A stretch of 64,000 nt of DNA from Bradyrhizobium sp. BR13661 (GCF_029892425.1 NZ_JARXWB010000039.1:1-64000); one strand, 5' to 3'. Numbered from the stretch's first letter, positions 17,081 through 25,201 are shown. Made by a program: numbers and translations. Notes: generated by a model not told the origin, from the sequence alone.

Positions 17081-17998
17081 TCAGTACAGGCCGCGGCCGG
17101 TGAGGATGCTGCGGGCCTCGGCGGCACCGTCGGAGCCGCTCTCGGCGGCATACCGGCCGTCCTCGTCGTAGGACACCTGTCGAGTATTCTGGATCGCCCG
17201 GCCGCGGCTGCGGCTCGAGGCCGACATCTCGGAGGTCGCGTTGATCGAGGCGACGTCGGCTGACGTGCTGCCGAGGCTATAGGGCCGCCCTTCGGGCATC
17301 GGGACCTCGCCGCGGATGGCGCCGCGGCTCGACGACGGTAGCTCCGGCAGGAAGGGCCGCGCCGAGGCGACCCGGACCATCGAGGGCGACGGCGCAGGAA
17401 TGCCGGTGCGCAAGGTCGCCATCAGCTGGCGGTCGTCGGAGCCCTCAAGCGGCGCCCGGCCGACATATTCGACCCGCACCCTGGCGACACCATTGCCTTT
17501 GAATTCAAGCAGTTCGGCGGCCTTGTTCGAGACGTCGATGAGGCGGTTGCCATGATAGGGCCCGCGGTCATTGACGCGAACGATCAGCGACTTGCCGTTC
17601 GACAAATTGGTCACCCGCGCATAGGACGGCATCGGAAGTGTCGGATGGGCCGCGGTCAGCGAACCCATGTCGAAGACTTCGCCGTTGGCGGTCTGGCGGC
17701 CATGGAAATCGTCGCCGTACCAGGACGCCATGCCCTCGGCACGGTAGTTGACGTCCTCCTCCGGAACGTAGGTCCTGCCCGCGACGATGTAGGGCTTGCC
17801 GACGCGATAGGTGCCACCGCCCTTGGGCACGGGATCACCCCAGGCCACGACTCGCGGGCTCGAGGACACGCCGTATTTCGGATCGACCCGGCTGGCGAAT
17901 TTGTTGGACGAGGCGCAATTGGCGAGCGCCAGGCAGGCCGAGACCACCGCGACGCACCGCGCGGCACGCACCACCGAATCTGACCGTCGGATCCCCAT
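17081..17998 (-). CDS. rlpA: Septal ring lytic transglycosylase RlpA (lipoprotein)
   Basis: The product is a 305-residue lipoprotein. A basic N-terminus and hydrophobic stretch lead to the lipobox LANC with Cys28. The double-psi beta-barrel domain covers roughly residues 90-190, with the hallmark GMASWYGDDFHGRQTANGE start and the VRVNDRGPY segment containing the conserved Asp. RlpA cleaves glycan strands that lack stem peptides during septation. A C-terminal SPOR domain, found in many RlpA proteins, is not visible; the tail is Ser/Arg-rich and looks disordered. The ATG at 17998 was preferred to the upstream one because it gives a proper lipoprotein signal. It is convergent with an epoxide hydrolase gene. 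Confidence 0.92.
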   Translation of the reverse strand: MGIRRSDSVVRAARCVAVVSACLALANCASSNKFASRVDPKYGVSSSPRVVAWGDPVPKGGGTYRVGKPYIVAGRTYVPEEDVNYRAEGMASWYGDDFHGRQTANGEVFDMGSLTAAHPTLPMPSYARVTNLSNGKSLIVRVNDRGPYHGNRLIDVSNKAAELLEFKGNGVARVRVEYVGRAPLEGSDDRQLMATLRTGIPAPSPSMVRVASARPFLPELPSSSRGAIRGEVPMPEGRPYSLGSTSADVASINATSEMSASSRSRGRAIQNTRQVSYDEDGRYAAESGSDGAAEARSILTGRGLY

Positions 17999-18364
17999 TC
18001 GCCCCAAATACCACTTCGCCGGAGATGGCACTAACCCGCTTGCTTGCGGGGAGCACCCTCCGGGCCGCGAACTCCGAGGCGGCCCACCACCGTCTCAGAG
18101 GTGGTAACGATAACGCAACCCGAACGCGGCGGAAATGGGGAGCCCACAGGGTTCGCGCTGGGATGGTAAACAGGACGTTCGGCATTCTCCGTTGATCTAC
18201 GGGGCGAGAGGGCTTCGGCGCCGCCTCCTCTGTGCCAGACCTGCACAAGCTGTTGCGCCAAAACCTCACTCCACCCCCGATATCGCCGGCTTCACCGGAA
18301 TTCTTTTGACTGTGCAAGGCCGCCCGCGTCTTCTCAGCTGCAGGGGCGGGATTGGAATTTAACG
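17999..18364. other. Intergenic stretch upstream of rlpA
   Basis: I find no convincing gene in this stretch. A small hairpin with CCCGC/GCGGG arms around 18028-18043 lies close to the rlpA start on its 5' side. Promoters for rlpA (minus) and for the small plus-strand gene at 18365 should lie here, but none could be fixed by eye. Confidence 0.35.
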
Positions 18365-18454
18365 ATGATCGAGACGGTTTCGGCACTGATGGGTCTGGTA
18401 AGCGCGGGGATCTTCCTGGCCCATGCGTTTGAAGGCTACCGCACGAGGGCCTGA
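18365..18454 (+). CDS. Tiny membrane protein (29 residues)
   Basis: This is a 29-codon reading frame starting MIETVSALMG and ending YRTRA. The middle is one hydrophobic helix (VSALMGLVSAGIFLAHAF) followed by a short basic tail, the layout of a single-pass small membrane protein. Similar short frames are familiar from Bradyrhizobium chromosomes, which is why I keep it. No strong ribosome site is visible just ahead of the start. The function is unknown. It is followed 103 bases later by another tiny hydrophobic frame on the same strand. Confidence 0.5.
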   Translation: MIETVSALMGLVSAGIFLAHAFEGYRTRA

Positions 18455-18557
18455 AGGCACTCGCGCGGGCGACATTGCATCACCTCTTCAAGGCGGCACG
18501 TTCGGAGAATTTTAATCAATCCGATCGAGCATCGAAGACGAGAGCAGCAGGTGTCCC

Positions 18558-18656
18558 ATGCGCAACCATGACCTCTTATCCGACGGCTTTCTGGCACTGA
18601 CCGCAGGCGGTCTGGTCCTGCTCTGCTCGAGCCTCGTGGCCCTGGCCTTCGGCTAA
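18558..18656 (+). CDS. Tiny membrane protein (32 residues)
   Basis: This is a 32-codon frame starting MRNHDLLSDG and ending ALAFG. It has one hydrophobic helix of about 20 residues (FLALTAGGLVLLCSSLVALAF) close to the C-terminus. GAGAGCAGCAG lies 8-18 bases ahead of the ATG and could serve as a weak ribosome site. Together with the 29-residue frame upstream it forms a pair of one-helix proteins. No family was recognised. Confidence 0.45.
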   Translation: MRNHDLLSDGFLALTAGGLVLLCSSLVALAFG

Positions 18657-18816
18657 TCCGCACTCACGCTTTTCAATAGTTCGGACCGCTGCGCTACTGC
18701 GACGCAGCAATGCGCATCCGCTTCAGGATTGTGCCGCTCCCGTTTAGTTGATTGAATTTCCGCGTTCGGCGCCTCGACTCATTTCCAGAGAGGCCACACC
18801 AACGAAGGCGACGCAC

Positions 18817-18945
18817 ATGCTTTCCGAGAAATTCTTCCTGGTCCTGGAATCGCTGATCCGCGGCGACCGGACCTACCCCAACGGAAGCCCCCGGGTGATC
18901 AGCACCACACCGCACGTCCCGGTGACGCTGCCGCCTCAGAAATAG
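18817..18945 (+). CDS. Small conserved hypothetical protein (42 residues)
   Basis: The 42-residue product begins MLSEKFFLVLESLIRG and ends in a Pro/Thr-rich tail (HVPVTLPPQK). I start it at 18817 although the frame is open further upstream, because short proteins with this N-terminus are familiar from Bradyrhizobium. It has no signal or membrane span. It converges on the small exported protein gene that ends at 18955. The function is unknown. Confidence 0.5.
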   Translation: MLSEKFFLVLESLIRGDRTYPNGSPRVISTTPHVPVTLPPQK

Positions 18946-18954
18946 CCCTGCCCT

Positions 18955-19251
18955 TCAGCGCAGCCCCAGTGGCGAGCGACGATAGAGACTGTCGCGTGCT
19001 TCGGTGAGGCAGACGTAGCTGCCATCAAATCCCTGGGCATAGAGCTTCTGGCCCTTGCGGTAGTAGACGCCCTTCTTGAAATCCAGCCACACGACCTTGT
19101 CGCCGGGACAATGGCGCTGGGCCTGGTCCTCATAGCGGAACGGTGTCAGCGGCGTCGCCGAAACTTCCGTGGCTCCGCCTGCAAGGATCCACCCAAGGAT
19201 CATCGCACTCACAAGCGCGACCTGACCGAGCCTTTTGCCATCACGCAGCAC
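18955..19251 (-). CDS. Small exported hypothetical protein
   Basis: The 98-residue product has a hydrophobic N-terminal signal (LVSAMILGWILAGGATEVSA) and a mature part of about 65 residues. The mature part contains two cysteines (HCPGDK and YVCLTEARD), which could form a disulphide in the periplasm. The pattern CPGDKVVWLDFKKGVYY to YVCLTEA is typical of a small family seen in Bradyrhizobium. The start appears to be a GTG at 19251; a start at the internal methionine would shorten the signal. It stands alone and the function is unknown. Confidence 0.6.
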   Translation of the reverse strand: MLRDGKRLGQVALVSAMILGWILAGGATEVSATPLTPFRYEDQAQRHCPGDKVVWLDFKKGVYYRKGQKLYAQGFDGSYVCLTEARDSLYRRSPLGLR

Positions 19252-19380
19252 TGTCCGCCTCTCCCCGATCCCCGATCAGGCCGCACGATAGCATGAGACA
19301 GCACGGCCTGAAGCCCGCGCACCCGCGTGGCGTCTTCCACCTGCCAACCCGGCGGGGTACATGAGGACGAGATCATCCAG

Positions 19381-19971
19381 ATGCGCGGACGCCAGATGAC
19401 GGTAGAGCCTGAAACCACCGGACCCCGCCCGCCCTCGCCGCGGCTCGGCCTGCTGCCGATGATCATCTTCGGTTCGCGCTGGCTGCAGCTGCCGCTCTAT
19501 CTCGGACTGATCGTGGCGCAGTGCGTCTACATCGTGCTGTTCCTGAAGGAGCTCTGGCACCTCGCTTCTCACGCGCTCGATCTCACCGAGCAGGAGATCA
19601 TGATGAGCGTGCTGGCGCTGATCGACGTCGTGATGATCTCCAATCTGCTGGTGATGGTGATCGTCGGCGGCTACGAGACCTTCGTCTCCCGGCTCGACCT
19701 CAAGGGCCATCCCGACGAGCCGGAATGGCTCGGCCACGTCAACGCCAGCGTGCTCAAGATCAAGCTCGCGATGGCCATCATCGGCATCTCCTCGATCGCG
19801 CTGCTGCGCACCTTCATCGAGGCCGGCAATCTCGGCTCGAGCCGTGCCAGCCTCACCGAGAGCGGCGTGATGTGGCAGGTGCTGATTCACATCACCTTTG
19901 TCGCCTCCGCGATCGGGATCGCCTTCGTCGACAGGTTCAGCGACGTCACCACGCGCAAGCCTTCCGACTAA
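19381..19971 (+). CDS. YqhA/TIGR00645 family inner-membrane protein
   Basis: The product of about 196 residues is a membrane protein of the YqhA family. It has a first hydrophobic segment (LPLYLGLIVAQCVYIVLF), a second near ALIDVVMISNLLVMVIVGGYETFVS, a third near IKLAMAIIGISSIALLRTF and a last one near LIHITFVASAIGIAFVDRF. The VGGYETFVS segment is the family's best-conserved stretch. The function of the family is unknown. The start is uncertain between 19381 and 19396; an upstream methionine at 19327 seems too early. It converges on the zeta subunit gene that ends 14 bases beyond it. Confidence 0.88.
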   Translation: MRGRQMTVEPETTGPRPPSPRLGLLPMIIFGSRWLQLPLYLGLIVAQCVYIVLFLKELWHLASHALDLTEQEIMMSVLALIDVVMISNLLVMVIVGGYETFVSRLDLKGHPDEPEWLGHVNASVLKIKLAMAIIGISSIALLRTFIEAGNLGSSRASLTESGVMWQVLIHITFVASAIGIAFVDRFSDVTTRKPSD

Positions 19972-19985
19972 TGCGCTGAAGCCAG

Positions 19986-20312
19986 CTAACCTTGCCGCGA
20001 TGCGGCCTCGAGCTGCGCCAGCGCCTGATGCAGGCACTCCTGGACCTTTTGGGCAACCTGCTCGCGCGAAATCCCTTTCGCGGCGAGATCGCCCGACACC
20101 TTGTTCATGGTCTCGTCCATGGTCTGGTTCGCCAGATTGTCCGTGACCAGCGCGTTCGCGTAAGCCGCCGCGGCATCACCGCTGAGCCCGAGCTGGCTGG
20201 CGGCCCAGAGCCCGAGCATCTTGTTGGACCGGGCCGCGGCCTTGAACATGAGCTCCTCGTCATGGGCGAATTTGGCCTCAAAGCCCTGCTCGCGCTTGTC
20301 GAACGTGGTCAT
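19986..20312 (-). CDS. F1Fo-ATPase zeta subunit (DUF1476)
   Basis: The 108-residue all-helical protein belongs to DUF1476. In Paracoccus a member of this family is the zeta subunit, a natural inhibitor of the F1Fo-ATPase that blocks wasteful ATP hydrolysis. The N-terminal inhibitory region begins MTTFDKREQGFEAKFAHDEEL, with the family's FD-RE-FE-KFA-D pattern, and the helices that follow (MLGLWAASQLGL, YANALVTDNL) are conserved. That this copy inhibits the ATPase is inferred from the family; in rhizobia the inhibitory strength is known to vary. It lies away from the atp operon, as usual. Confidence 0.9.
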   Translation of the reverse strand: MTTFDKREQGFEAKFAHDEELMFKAAARSNKMLGLWAASQLGLSGDAAAAYANALVTDNLANQTMDETMNKVSGDLAAKGISREQVAQKVQECLHQALAQLEAASRQG

Positions 20313-20546
20313 GGGTCAGCTCCATTTGCTTTGCGCTGATGGGATCCGGACTGGAATCTCCGCGGTTCTTGCCAATTGAGGATTATTTGAACCTTCCGGC
20401 CGAAGACGGGCGGCGTCAAGCCCGCGGGCGGCTGAGGGCGACCGCAGCGGTCAGCCCCGGACCAGCGTGATCCGCTAAACGACATATTTACGATTTGTTA
20501 ACCAGACTCACGCAGGCATAGCCTCCGGGAAATCGAGAGCCGATGC

Positions 20547-20771
20547 ATGAACAGAGAGCTTCGGGAATTTCGACGGCTTGAGCGCGTATGCCTGGAGCAG
20601 GCCGCGCTGTCGACCATGGACCTCACGCGATCAGGGCTGCTCAAGGTCGCCGACGACTGCCGCCTGGCGGCCGAAGCCATCGAGGCGATGCCCCCGCCCC
20701 GCGGCGTCATTGCTGTTGCCGTCCAAGCGCTCAGGGTCGTGCTGACGCCGGGACGTCCCCACCGGCACTGA
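20547..20771 (+). CDS. Small hypothetical protein
   Basis: The 74-residue protein is soluble and Arg/Leu/Ala-rich, with a predicted helix near LREFRRLERVCLEQAAL and a second helix LLKVADDCRLAAEAIEAM. Short proteins of this two-helix type are common in Bradyrhizobium. GAGAG sits upstream of the ATG at the right distance. No domain was recognised and no partner gene is apparent. Confidence 0.5.
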   Translation: MNRELREFRRLERVCLEQAALSTMDLTRSGLLKVADDCRLAAEAIEAMPPPRGVIAVAVQALRVVLTPGRPHRH

Positions 20772-20791
20772 GCCTAAGCTTTGTTTCGAGC

Positions 20792-20983
20792 TTAAGCCTT
20801 GGCCGCGGCCGCTTCGCGCGCCAGCCGCTCGGCCCTCAGCCGCTCGCGATTGGCGTAAAACGCCTTCTGCGCTTCCTCATGCTCGCGCATGGCCTTTTCC
20901 GCCTCGATCCGGCGTGCAGCATCACGGGCCTGGCGCTGTTCAGGTGTCAGGGGTTTGCGTCGGAAGGAAATGTCTTCAGTCAT
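20792..20983 (-). CDS. Small charged helical protein
   Basis: The 63-residue product starts MTEDISFRRKPLTPEQ and continues as one long helix very rich in Arg, Glu and Ala (ARRIEAEKAMREHEEAQ, then RERLRAERLAREAAA), probably a coiled coil. I placed the start at 20983, because the upstream extension of the frame is of a different composition and enters a repeat. The function is unknown. It is convergent with the small gene at 20547. Confidence 0.55.
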   Translation of the reverse strand: MTEDISFRRKPLTPEQRQARDAARRIEAEKAMREHEEAQKAFYANRERLRAERLAREAAAAKA

Positions 20984-21049
20984 GACGAGATAACGCGCCG
21001 GTGAGGAGAAGGTTCCACTGGCGGCCGCCGAGCGCCCGCGCGCAAGCGC

Positions 21050-21074
21050 CGAAAACAACCCCATGCACAGTAGA
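21050..21074. repeat. 25-base dispersed repeat, copy 1
   Basis: A 25-base stretch beginning CGAAAACAACCCC and ending CACAGTAGA is identical to the one at 56015-56039, in the same orientation. Both copies lie in noncoding DNA, with GC-rich sequence on at least one side. An exact 25-base match 35 kb away is not expected by chance. Confidence 0.75.
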
Positions 21075-21349
21075 GGATGCGTGTCGGATCAAGGCCTTAT
21101 GCGTCGAGGTGCCCGGCTTCGCAAAAACCGATTGCTCTGTCGGGCAAAACACCGGCATAATGCGATTATTCCGAATTTCTGCCGACGGACCGGTCCGGCT
21201 TGCGCGCCCCGGGATGAGCGCCGCGACCGCTGATGTGATTTAACGCGCCACGGCCGCTCTGGTAGCTATGGGCCCGGCAGAAGCCCAGACCGCCATTGGC
21301 TTCGGCCCTCTGAGACCGTCCTTGAGGGCGTTATAGCTGGAGACTTAAG

Positions 21350-21607
21350 ATGCGCACCGCAGTCCTCGCCCTGTTGATCCTTGTTGGATCTGTTCCTGCC
21401 GCGCACGCAGACCGCGACTATCCCTGGTGTGTCGTTGGCGACGATCTCGGCTGGCCTGGCGAGTGCATGTACGAAACCCGGGAGCAATGCCTGGCTTCGG
21501 CATCCGGCCGCTGGAACACGATGTGCGACATCAATCCGCGCGTGAGATTCAAGCAACAGCAGCAGGTCCAGCCCGGGACGAAGAAGCCGCAGGAGCGGCG
21601 CTGGTAG
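21350..21607 (+). CDS. DUF3551 family small exported protein
   Basis: The 85-residue product has a clean signal peptide (AVLALLILVGSVPAAHA, cut near residue 20). The mature part follows the DUF3551 pattern: DYPWCVVGDD, GECMYETREQCLASASGRW, and a final cysteine in NTMCDINP. The four cysteines probably form two disulphides in the periplasm. DUF3551 proteins are abundant in Bradyrhizobium and its relatives; their role is unknown. The tail after residue 65 is Gln/Lys/Pro-rich. It converges on the acyl carrier protein gene with a gap of only three bases. Confidence 0.88.
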   Translation: MRTAVLALLILVGSVPAAHADRDYPWCVVGDDLGWPGECMYETREQCLASASGRWNTMCDINPRVRFKQQQQVQPGTKKPQERRW

Positions 21608-21610
21608 CAA

Positions 21611-22021
21611 CTATTTCAGCTTCTTGAGTCGGCAGATCGCGTCGACGGACTTATCGACAGATGTCATCGTCACTGCCAGGTCGTCGGCAATCTCGATGCC
21701 GAGGGTTTCCTCGTAGGCCATCACCAACTCGACCAGGTCCAAGCTGTCTGCGCCCAGTTCCTGAAGTGTCGATGTCGGGGTCACGTCCGAGCGCTTCACG
21801 CCCAGATGCTCCACGATCGTGTTCTTCACGACATCGGCAACTTCCTTGCAACTCGAAACCTTGAGCTTCGTCCTTTTGGCATCAACGGGAACGTTGGCAG
21901 CCAAGCCGGCCGGCGAGATGCCTTCCAGCGAAACGAATGCAGCCAGTCCGGCGGCGGCTTTGCGCAGCATCGCGCGCCTCGTCTCCGACGTAGATCGCCA
22001 GCCATTGTCCGCCATACTCAA
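21611..22021 (-). CDS. Acyl carrier protein with Tat-like signal sequence
   Basis: The C-terminal half (about residues 52-136) is a standard acyl carrier protein domain. The phosphopantetheine attachment site is Ser93 in ELGADSLDLVELVMAYEE, followed by the LGIEIADD helix. The N-terminal 42 residues are not part of any ACP. They contain a twin-arginine motif (TRRAMLRK, residues 14-21), a hydrophobic stretch (AAAGLAAFV) and a possible cut after AGLA. This is the layout of a Tat signal, which would send a folded ACP to the periplasm. Tat moves folded proteins, so the carrier could be loaded in the cytoplasm first. The gene is 82 bases downstream of an exported alpha/beta hydrolase on the same strand, probably one transcript. 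I have not seen export proven for such a protein; a cytoplasmic ACP with a false signal is the alternative. Confidence 0.82.
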   Translation of the reverse strand: MSMADNGWRSTSETRRAMLRKAAAGLAAFVSLEGISPAGLAANVPVDAKRTKLKVSSCKEVADVVKNTIVEHLGVKRSDVTPTSTLQELGADSLDLVELVMAYEETLGIEIADDLAVTMTSVDKSVDAICRLKKLK

Positions 22022-22103
22022 TGCCCTGGGGACGCGTGATTCAGCGCATGTCCGGACATTACGCGCCAGGAATTCCTGCCGTTGGGCGGCGGAGCCGAAT
22101 ATG

Positions 22104-23735
22104 TCATCGCGGGTACAGCCAGTATTGGACGTGCGCCTGGTCTGGCATCAATCTCAGCGTCGGCGTTCGCTCGTTTGGCTTGAGGTGGGTGACTGACCGG
22201 ATCAAACGTCCAAGATCGTCCAAAACCGCGCGACTGCCCGAGAACGTGCCATGATCCAGACCAAACATATCGTCGCCGACCGCGGTGACATCGATCACGT
22301 CGACTCCAGGAAATATGTTTGGGCCACCTGGTCCCACGTAGCCGAGCCGGGTGCCAAACGATAGTCGTCCGGAAGCCAGCAGCGCCTTGTCGCTCGCAGA
22401 AGCGTACAGCGTCATATACTTGGCAATCGAGCGGAACTGATCGGCCTTGCTCGCGAAGACGTCGCGGTCGACGTCAGGCGCTGCCATCACGAGCTCATTG
22501 ATGGTGAGATTGGCCTTGGCGAGCGCGGACTGCACCAGCGCGTCGACCAGCACCTGGTTTCCCATGCTGTGGGCGACAACGTAGACGTCCTTCTTGCCGA
22601 TCTCGCCGGACAGCAGGGTGAGGATCTGGGCGAGGTGCGGCACGGCGAATTGAGCACTCTCGCGATCCTGTTCGTATTTGGCGAGCTCGCCGGCCGACGG
22701 CCAGGAGAACAGCAGGACGGAGCCTGGGAAATTGGCATCGTATGCGATTTGAGCCGCCTTGAAGATCGCATCGGCGAATGGAACATTGTAACCGTGAATG
22801 AAGAGGAGCACGCTTTCAGCTCCCCCCTTGAGCTCGGTTACGAACGCCGCGCGATCAAGCGGGGTGATCGACTTGATGCGAAAGTGATCGGCGTCGGTTT
22901 CCTTCTCTCGGCCCAACTTCAAGATGCTGAAGTGCGGACGTTCGACGTTGCCGATGGTGTGGTTTTTCGGAATGCTCACGATCGACACGCCGTAGCTGAT
23001 GTTCTTCGAACGCTCGGTTGTGAAGGCGGTTTCTGGAGCAGTCCCTTGCGCCGCCGCTTGCCGATCCGTTGCGTAGTACACCGGCTGCAGCGCCTTCACG
23101 TCACCTCCCGGCGCGATCGGCGGGGCTGTTGGCACCACGCCACTTAAAGGCGGCAGGTCGGACTCCGCGGGCCTTGTTGCCGTGGTGGCGCCCGCCCCCA
23201 CCCCGGAAGGCAAGCCGTTATCGCTGAACAGGCCATTGCTGCCGAACACCAGTTTGAGCATTCGCTCGAGATCCTTGGGGTCGGAGCCTGCGGACTTGGA
23301 TGGGGAATCGCCCGGCGCGGGAAGCGCGGCTATGCGAACCCCGGAAACCCATGCCTCGGTGGGAACATAGCCATCAGGCACGCTGTAGAGTGCGCAGAAG
23401 CGCCCCATGGGTCCGGCGGGACTGCTCAATGTAAAGGCCTGGCACCGACCATCTGCCGTGCAGCGCTTGACACAGTCCCCCACTGCGTCCTCCGCCGGGG
23501 AGTTGAACGCTCCCAGGAACGTCCCCGCAGACACCCGCGCGCCGCATCGCAGCATGAAGGTGCCAGCCATTCCACCAGTCTCCGCAACCGCTGCAGCCGA
23601 AGCAGGCTTCTTGCAAAACTCCGCCGTGACGACTTGCGACGCGGCCGGTTGCGCCGAACCGCGATCCGCGATCGTCGCAGCGACGGTCAATATCCCGAAG
23701 ACCAATCCCAGACGCAGCGCAATGCCCGTGCTCAT
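22104..23735 (-). CDS. Exported alpha/beta hydrolase (DUF900) with PAN-like domain
   Basis: The 543-residue protein starts with a signal peptide (IALRLGLVFGILTVAATIA, cut near residue 29). An N-terminal Cys-rich domain with DCVKRCTADGRCQAFTL resembles a PAN/apple fold, used for protein or glycan binding. After a Pro/Ser linker, the C-terminal half is a DUF900-type hydrolase: VLLFIHGYNVPF gives the oxyanion region, VVAHSMGNQVLVDAL carries the nucleophile Ser, MAAPDVDRDVF may hold the acid, and LDHGTFSGS the His. It would be a periplasmic or secreted esterase or acyltransferase with unknown substrate. I use the ATG at 23735, ahead of the signal. The next gene downstream is an acyl carrier protein that also looks exported, so they may act together. 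Confidence 0.85.
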   Translation of the reverse strand: MSTGIALRLGLVFGILTVAATIADRGSAQPAASQVVTAEFCKKPASAAAVAETGGMAGTFMLRCGARVSAGTFLGAFNSPAEDAVGDCVKRCTADGRCQAFTLSSPAGPMGRFCALYSVPDGYVPTEAWVSGVRIAALPAPGDSPSKSAGSDPKDLERMLKLVFGSNGLFSDNGLPSGVGAGATTATRPAESDLPPLSGVVPTAPPIAPGGDVKALQPVYYATDRQAAAQGTAPETAFTTERSKNISYGVSIVSIPKNHTIGNVERPHFSILKLGREKETDADHFRIKSITPLDRAAFVTELKGGAESVLLFIHGYNVPFADAIFKAAQIAYDANFPGSVLLFSWPSAGELAKYEQDRESAQFAVPHLAQILTLLSGEIGKKDVYVVAHSMGNQVLVDALVQSALAKANLTINELVMAAPDVDRDVFASKADQFRSIAKYMTLYASASDKALLASGRLSFGTRLGYVGPGGPNIFPGVDVIDVTAVGDDMFGLDHGTFSGSRAVLDDLGRLIRSVTHLKPNERTPTLRLMPDQAHVQYWLYPR

Positions 23736-23930
23736 TGTGCTAACTCCATTCACGGCTGCTGGACGTGACGTGCAATCAAGGTATGCGCTACCCAAGGTTT
23801 GCTGCAAGGCGAAAGTTATGCAGATACCCGTTCAGATTGTTGTTGCGAATTGCTGGAACGCGGACAGTCTTTCGGCGGCTCGATCTTTGAGCCAATCGGC
23901 GCGCCGGCAGACGTCAGCAACGCACCAGGG

Positions 23931-24143
23931 TCAGGCGCCCCACCCTTGGATCAACCCCCGCATGATCCGCGCAAACATTCTCGCGCAACCGAGCGCTTGC
24001 TCGCGAGGCACTTGCCCAGGCCGCAGCCTTCGTGACGGAAGGTCATCGAAATAGAAATATCGACTTCGGCGCCCATCGACGAAGCGCACCTCGAAGCTAC
24101 CAGTGCCGGGCACGGCTTCATGCTTGATCACACGCACACTCAT
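23931..24143 (-). CDS. Small conserved hypothetical protein
   Basis: The product of about 70 residues starts MSVRVIKHEAVPGTGSFEVRF and continues with RYFYFDDLPSRRLRP, a pattern common to many short Bradyrhizobium proteins. It is soluble and basic. The start at 24143 was preferred to the slightly longer frame because relatives begin with MSVRVIKHEAVP. The role is unknown, and nothing in the neighbourhood hints at it. Confidence 0.65.
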   Translation of the reverse strand: MSVRVIKHEAVPGTGSFEVRFVDGRRSRYFYFDDLPSRRLRPGQVPREQALGCARMFARIMRGLIQGWGA

Positions 24144-24325
24144 GCCGGCATCGAAACTCGGCACAGCCGAGAGTCAAATTATCGATTCGTGGTGTTGCAG
24201 AGCGCGCGCGAGCTACTGCCGATCGTGGGTGTGGAAAACGATAGTGTCTCGCGGGCGGCATGGACGGCAGAGGGCGGCTGATGAACTGGAATGACGTCAC
24301 CGCGTTCTCAGCTGCGGCCGGGGGT

Positions 24326-25066
24326 TCAGCCCCCTTTGGGAGTGGTCCCCGATTTGCCGCCAAGGCCGGGATTGATGGCGAGCGACGCTCCGGCGGCGCC
24401 ACCTGCCTCATAGGCCGTCATCGACACCATCCGGCCGCTGCTGCGCCGGTTTCTGAGATTGAGGTCGAGCTTGTCGAATTCCGCATCGACCACCGAGGTC
24501 TTGAGGACGACCAGACCGCGGCCGGTGCCTTCGTTGACCTGATCGCGACCGGCCTTGATCGCCACCAGCCTGTTCGCGATGGACACCACCATCCCGAGCG
24601 CGAAGGAGGCATTGGCCAGATGCCGCTGCTGGTGCCGGAACCTCGCATAATCGACCGAGGTCTTGAAGCGGCCGAGTTCGGCGCGCACGGCGCCGTCGAT
24701 CAACTCCGCCAGGTAATGCGCGACCTCGACATCCGCGCCGAGGCCGAAGAACACATAGCTGTTCTCGCCGGCCGCGTTCTTCTCGCGCCAGACCCGACAA
24801 TCGCAGAAATGAGCGATCGCGCCGATACAGTCGTCCAGGGGAATTCGCTTCTTGCGATGGGTCTCAAAGACCCTCCGTTCGCACGGCGAGGCGCGCAGCT
24901 CGACGTCGGAGAGCGACAAATCGTGGCGATCCAGCAACTCGGCGACCTTGGCGGCGGCAGACAGCGCCTCGTCCTCGGTGCAGCCATTGGCGATCGTCTT
25001 GGCCCGCAACGCCTGAATGCGGAGCTTCAGCTTGTCGAGCGAGCCCGGATTAAACGTCTGATTCAC
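24326..25066 (-). CDS. DUF2786 domain protein
   Basis: The N-terminal part (from about residue 10) has the DUF2786 pattern: DKLKLRIQALRAKTIANGCTEDEA, AAKVAELLDRHDLS. The remaining region, with FGLGADVEVAHYLAELIDGA and a long helical segment, is typical of phage- or chromosome-encoded DUF2786 proteins of unknown function. The frame runs back into the tRNA-Ser gene, which cannot be coding. I therefore set the start at the GTG at 25066 (246 residues), where the DUF2786 helix begins soon after; a TTG just upstream is possible. It is separated from the tRNA by about 45 bases. Confidence 0.75.
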   Translation of the reverse strand: MNQTFNPGSLDKLKLRIQALRAKTIANGCTEDEALSAAAKVAELLDRHDLSLSDVELRASPCERRVFETHRKKRIPLDDCIGAIAHFCDCRVWREKNAAGENSYVFFGLGADVEVAHYLAELIDGAVRAELGRFKTSVDYARFRHQQRHLANASFALGMVVSIANRLVAIKAGRDQVNEGTGRGLVVLKTSVVDAEFDKLDLNLRNRRSSGRMVSMTAYEAGGAAGASLAINPGLGGKSGTTPKGG

Positions 25067-25111
25067 CAATGACCTGCCCGGCAAGCCCGACCGACCCCGA
25101 TCGGATCGATT

Positions 25112-25201
25112 TGGCGGAAGGGGTGGGATTCGAACCCACGGTACCCTTGCAGGCACGCCGGTTTTCAAGACCGGTGCCTTAAACCACTCGGCCACCCTTC
25201 C
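25112..25201 (-). tRNA. tRNA-Ser (anticodon UGA)
   Basis: The 90-base gene starts GGAAGGGTGG at 25201 and ends with an encoded CCA at 25112. The acceptor stem GGAAGGG pairs with CCCTTCC. The anticodon arm CCGGTCTTGAAAACCGG has TGA in a seven-base loop, reading UCA codons. A long variable arm, the mark of serine tRNAs, follows, and the T arm has GGTTCGAATCC. No integrase lies next to it, so it does not look like a used attachment site. Confidence 0.97.

Noticed and set aside
21001..21243. An 80-codon plus-strand frame across the 25-base repeat
   Set aside because: Its only recurring segment comes from the repeat itself, and the rest matches nothing.
25067..25195. N-terminal extension of the DUF2786 gene
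   Set aside because: This part of the frame lies within or next to tRNA-Ser and cannot be its true start.
25112..25201. tRNA-Ser as an integration site of a genomic island
   Set aside because: There is no integrase, no repeated tRNA end and no mobile gene near it in the window.
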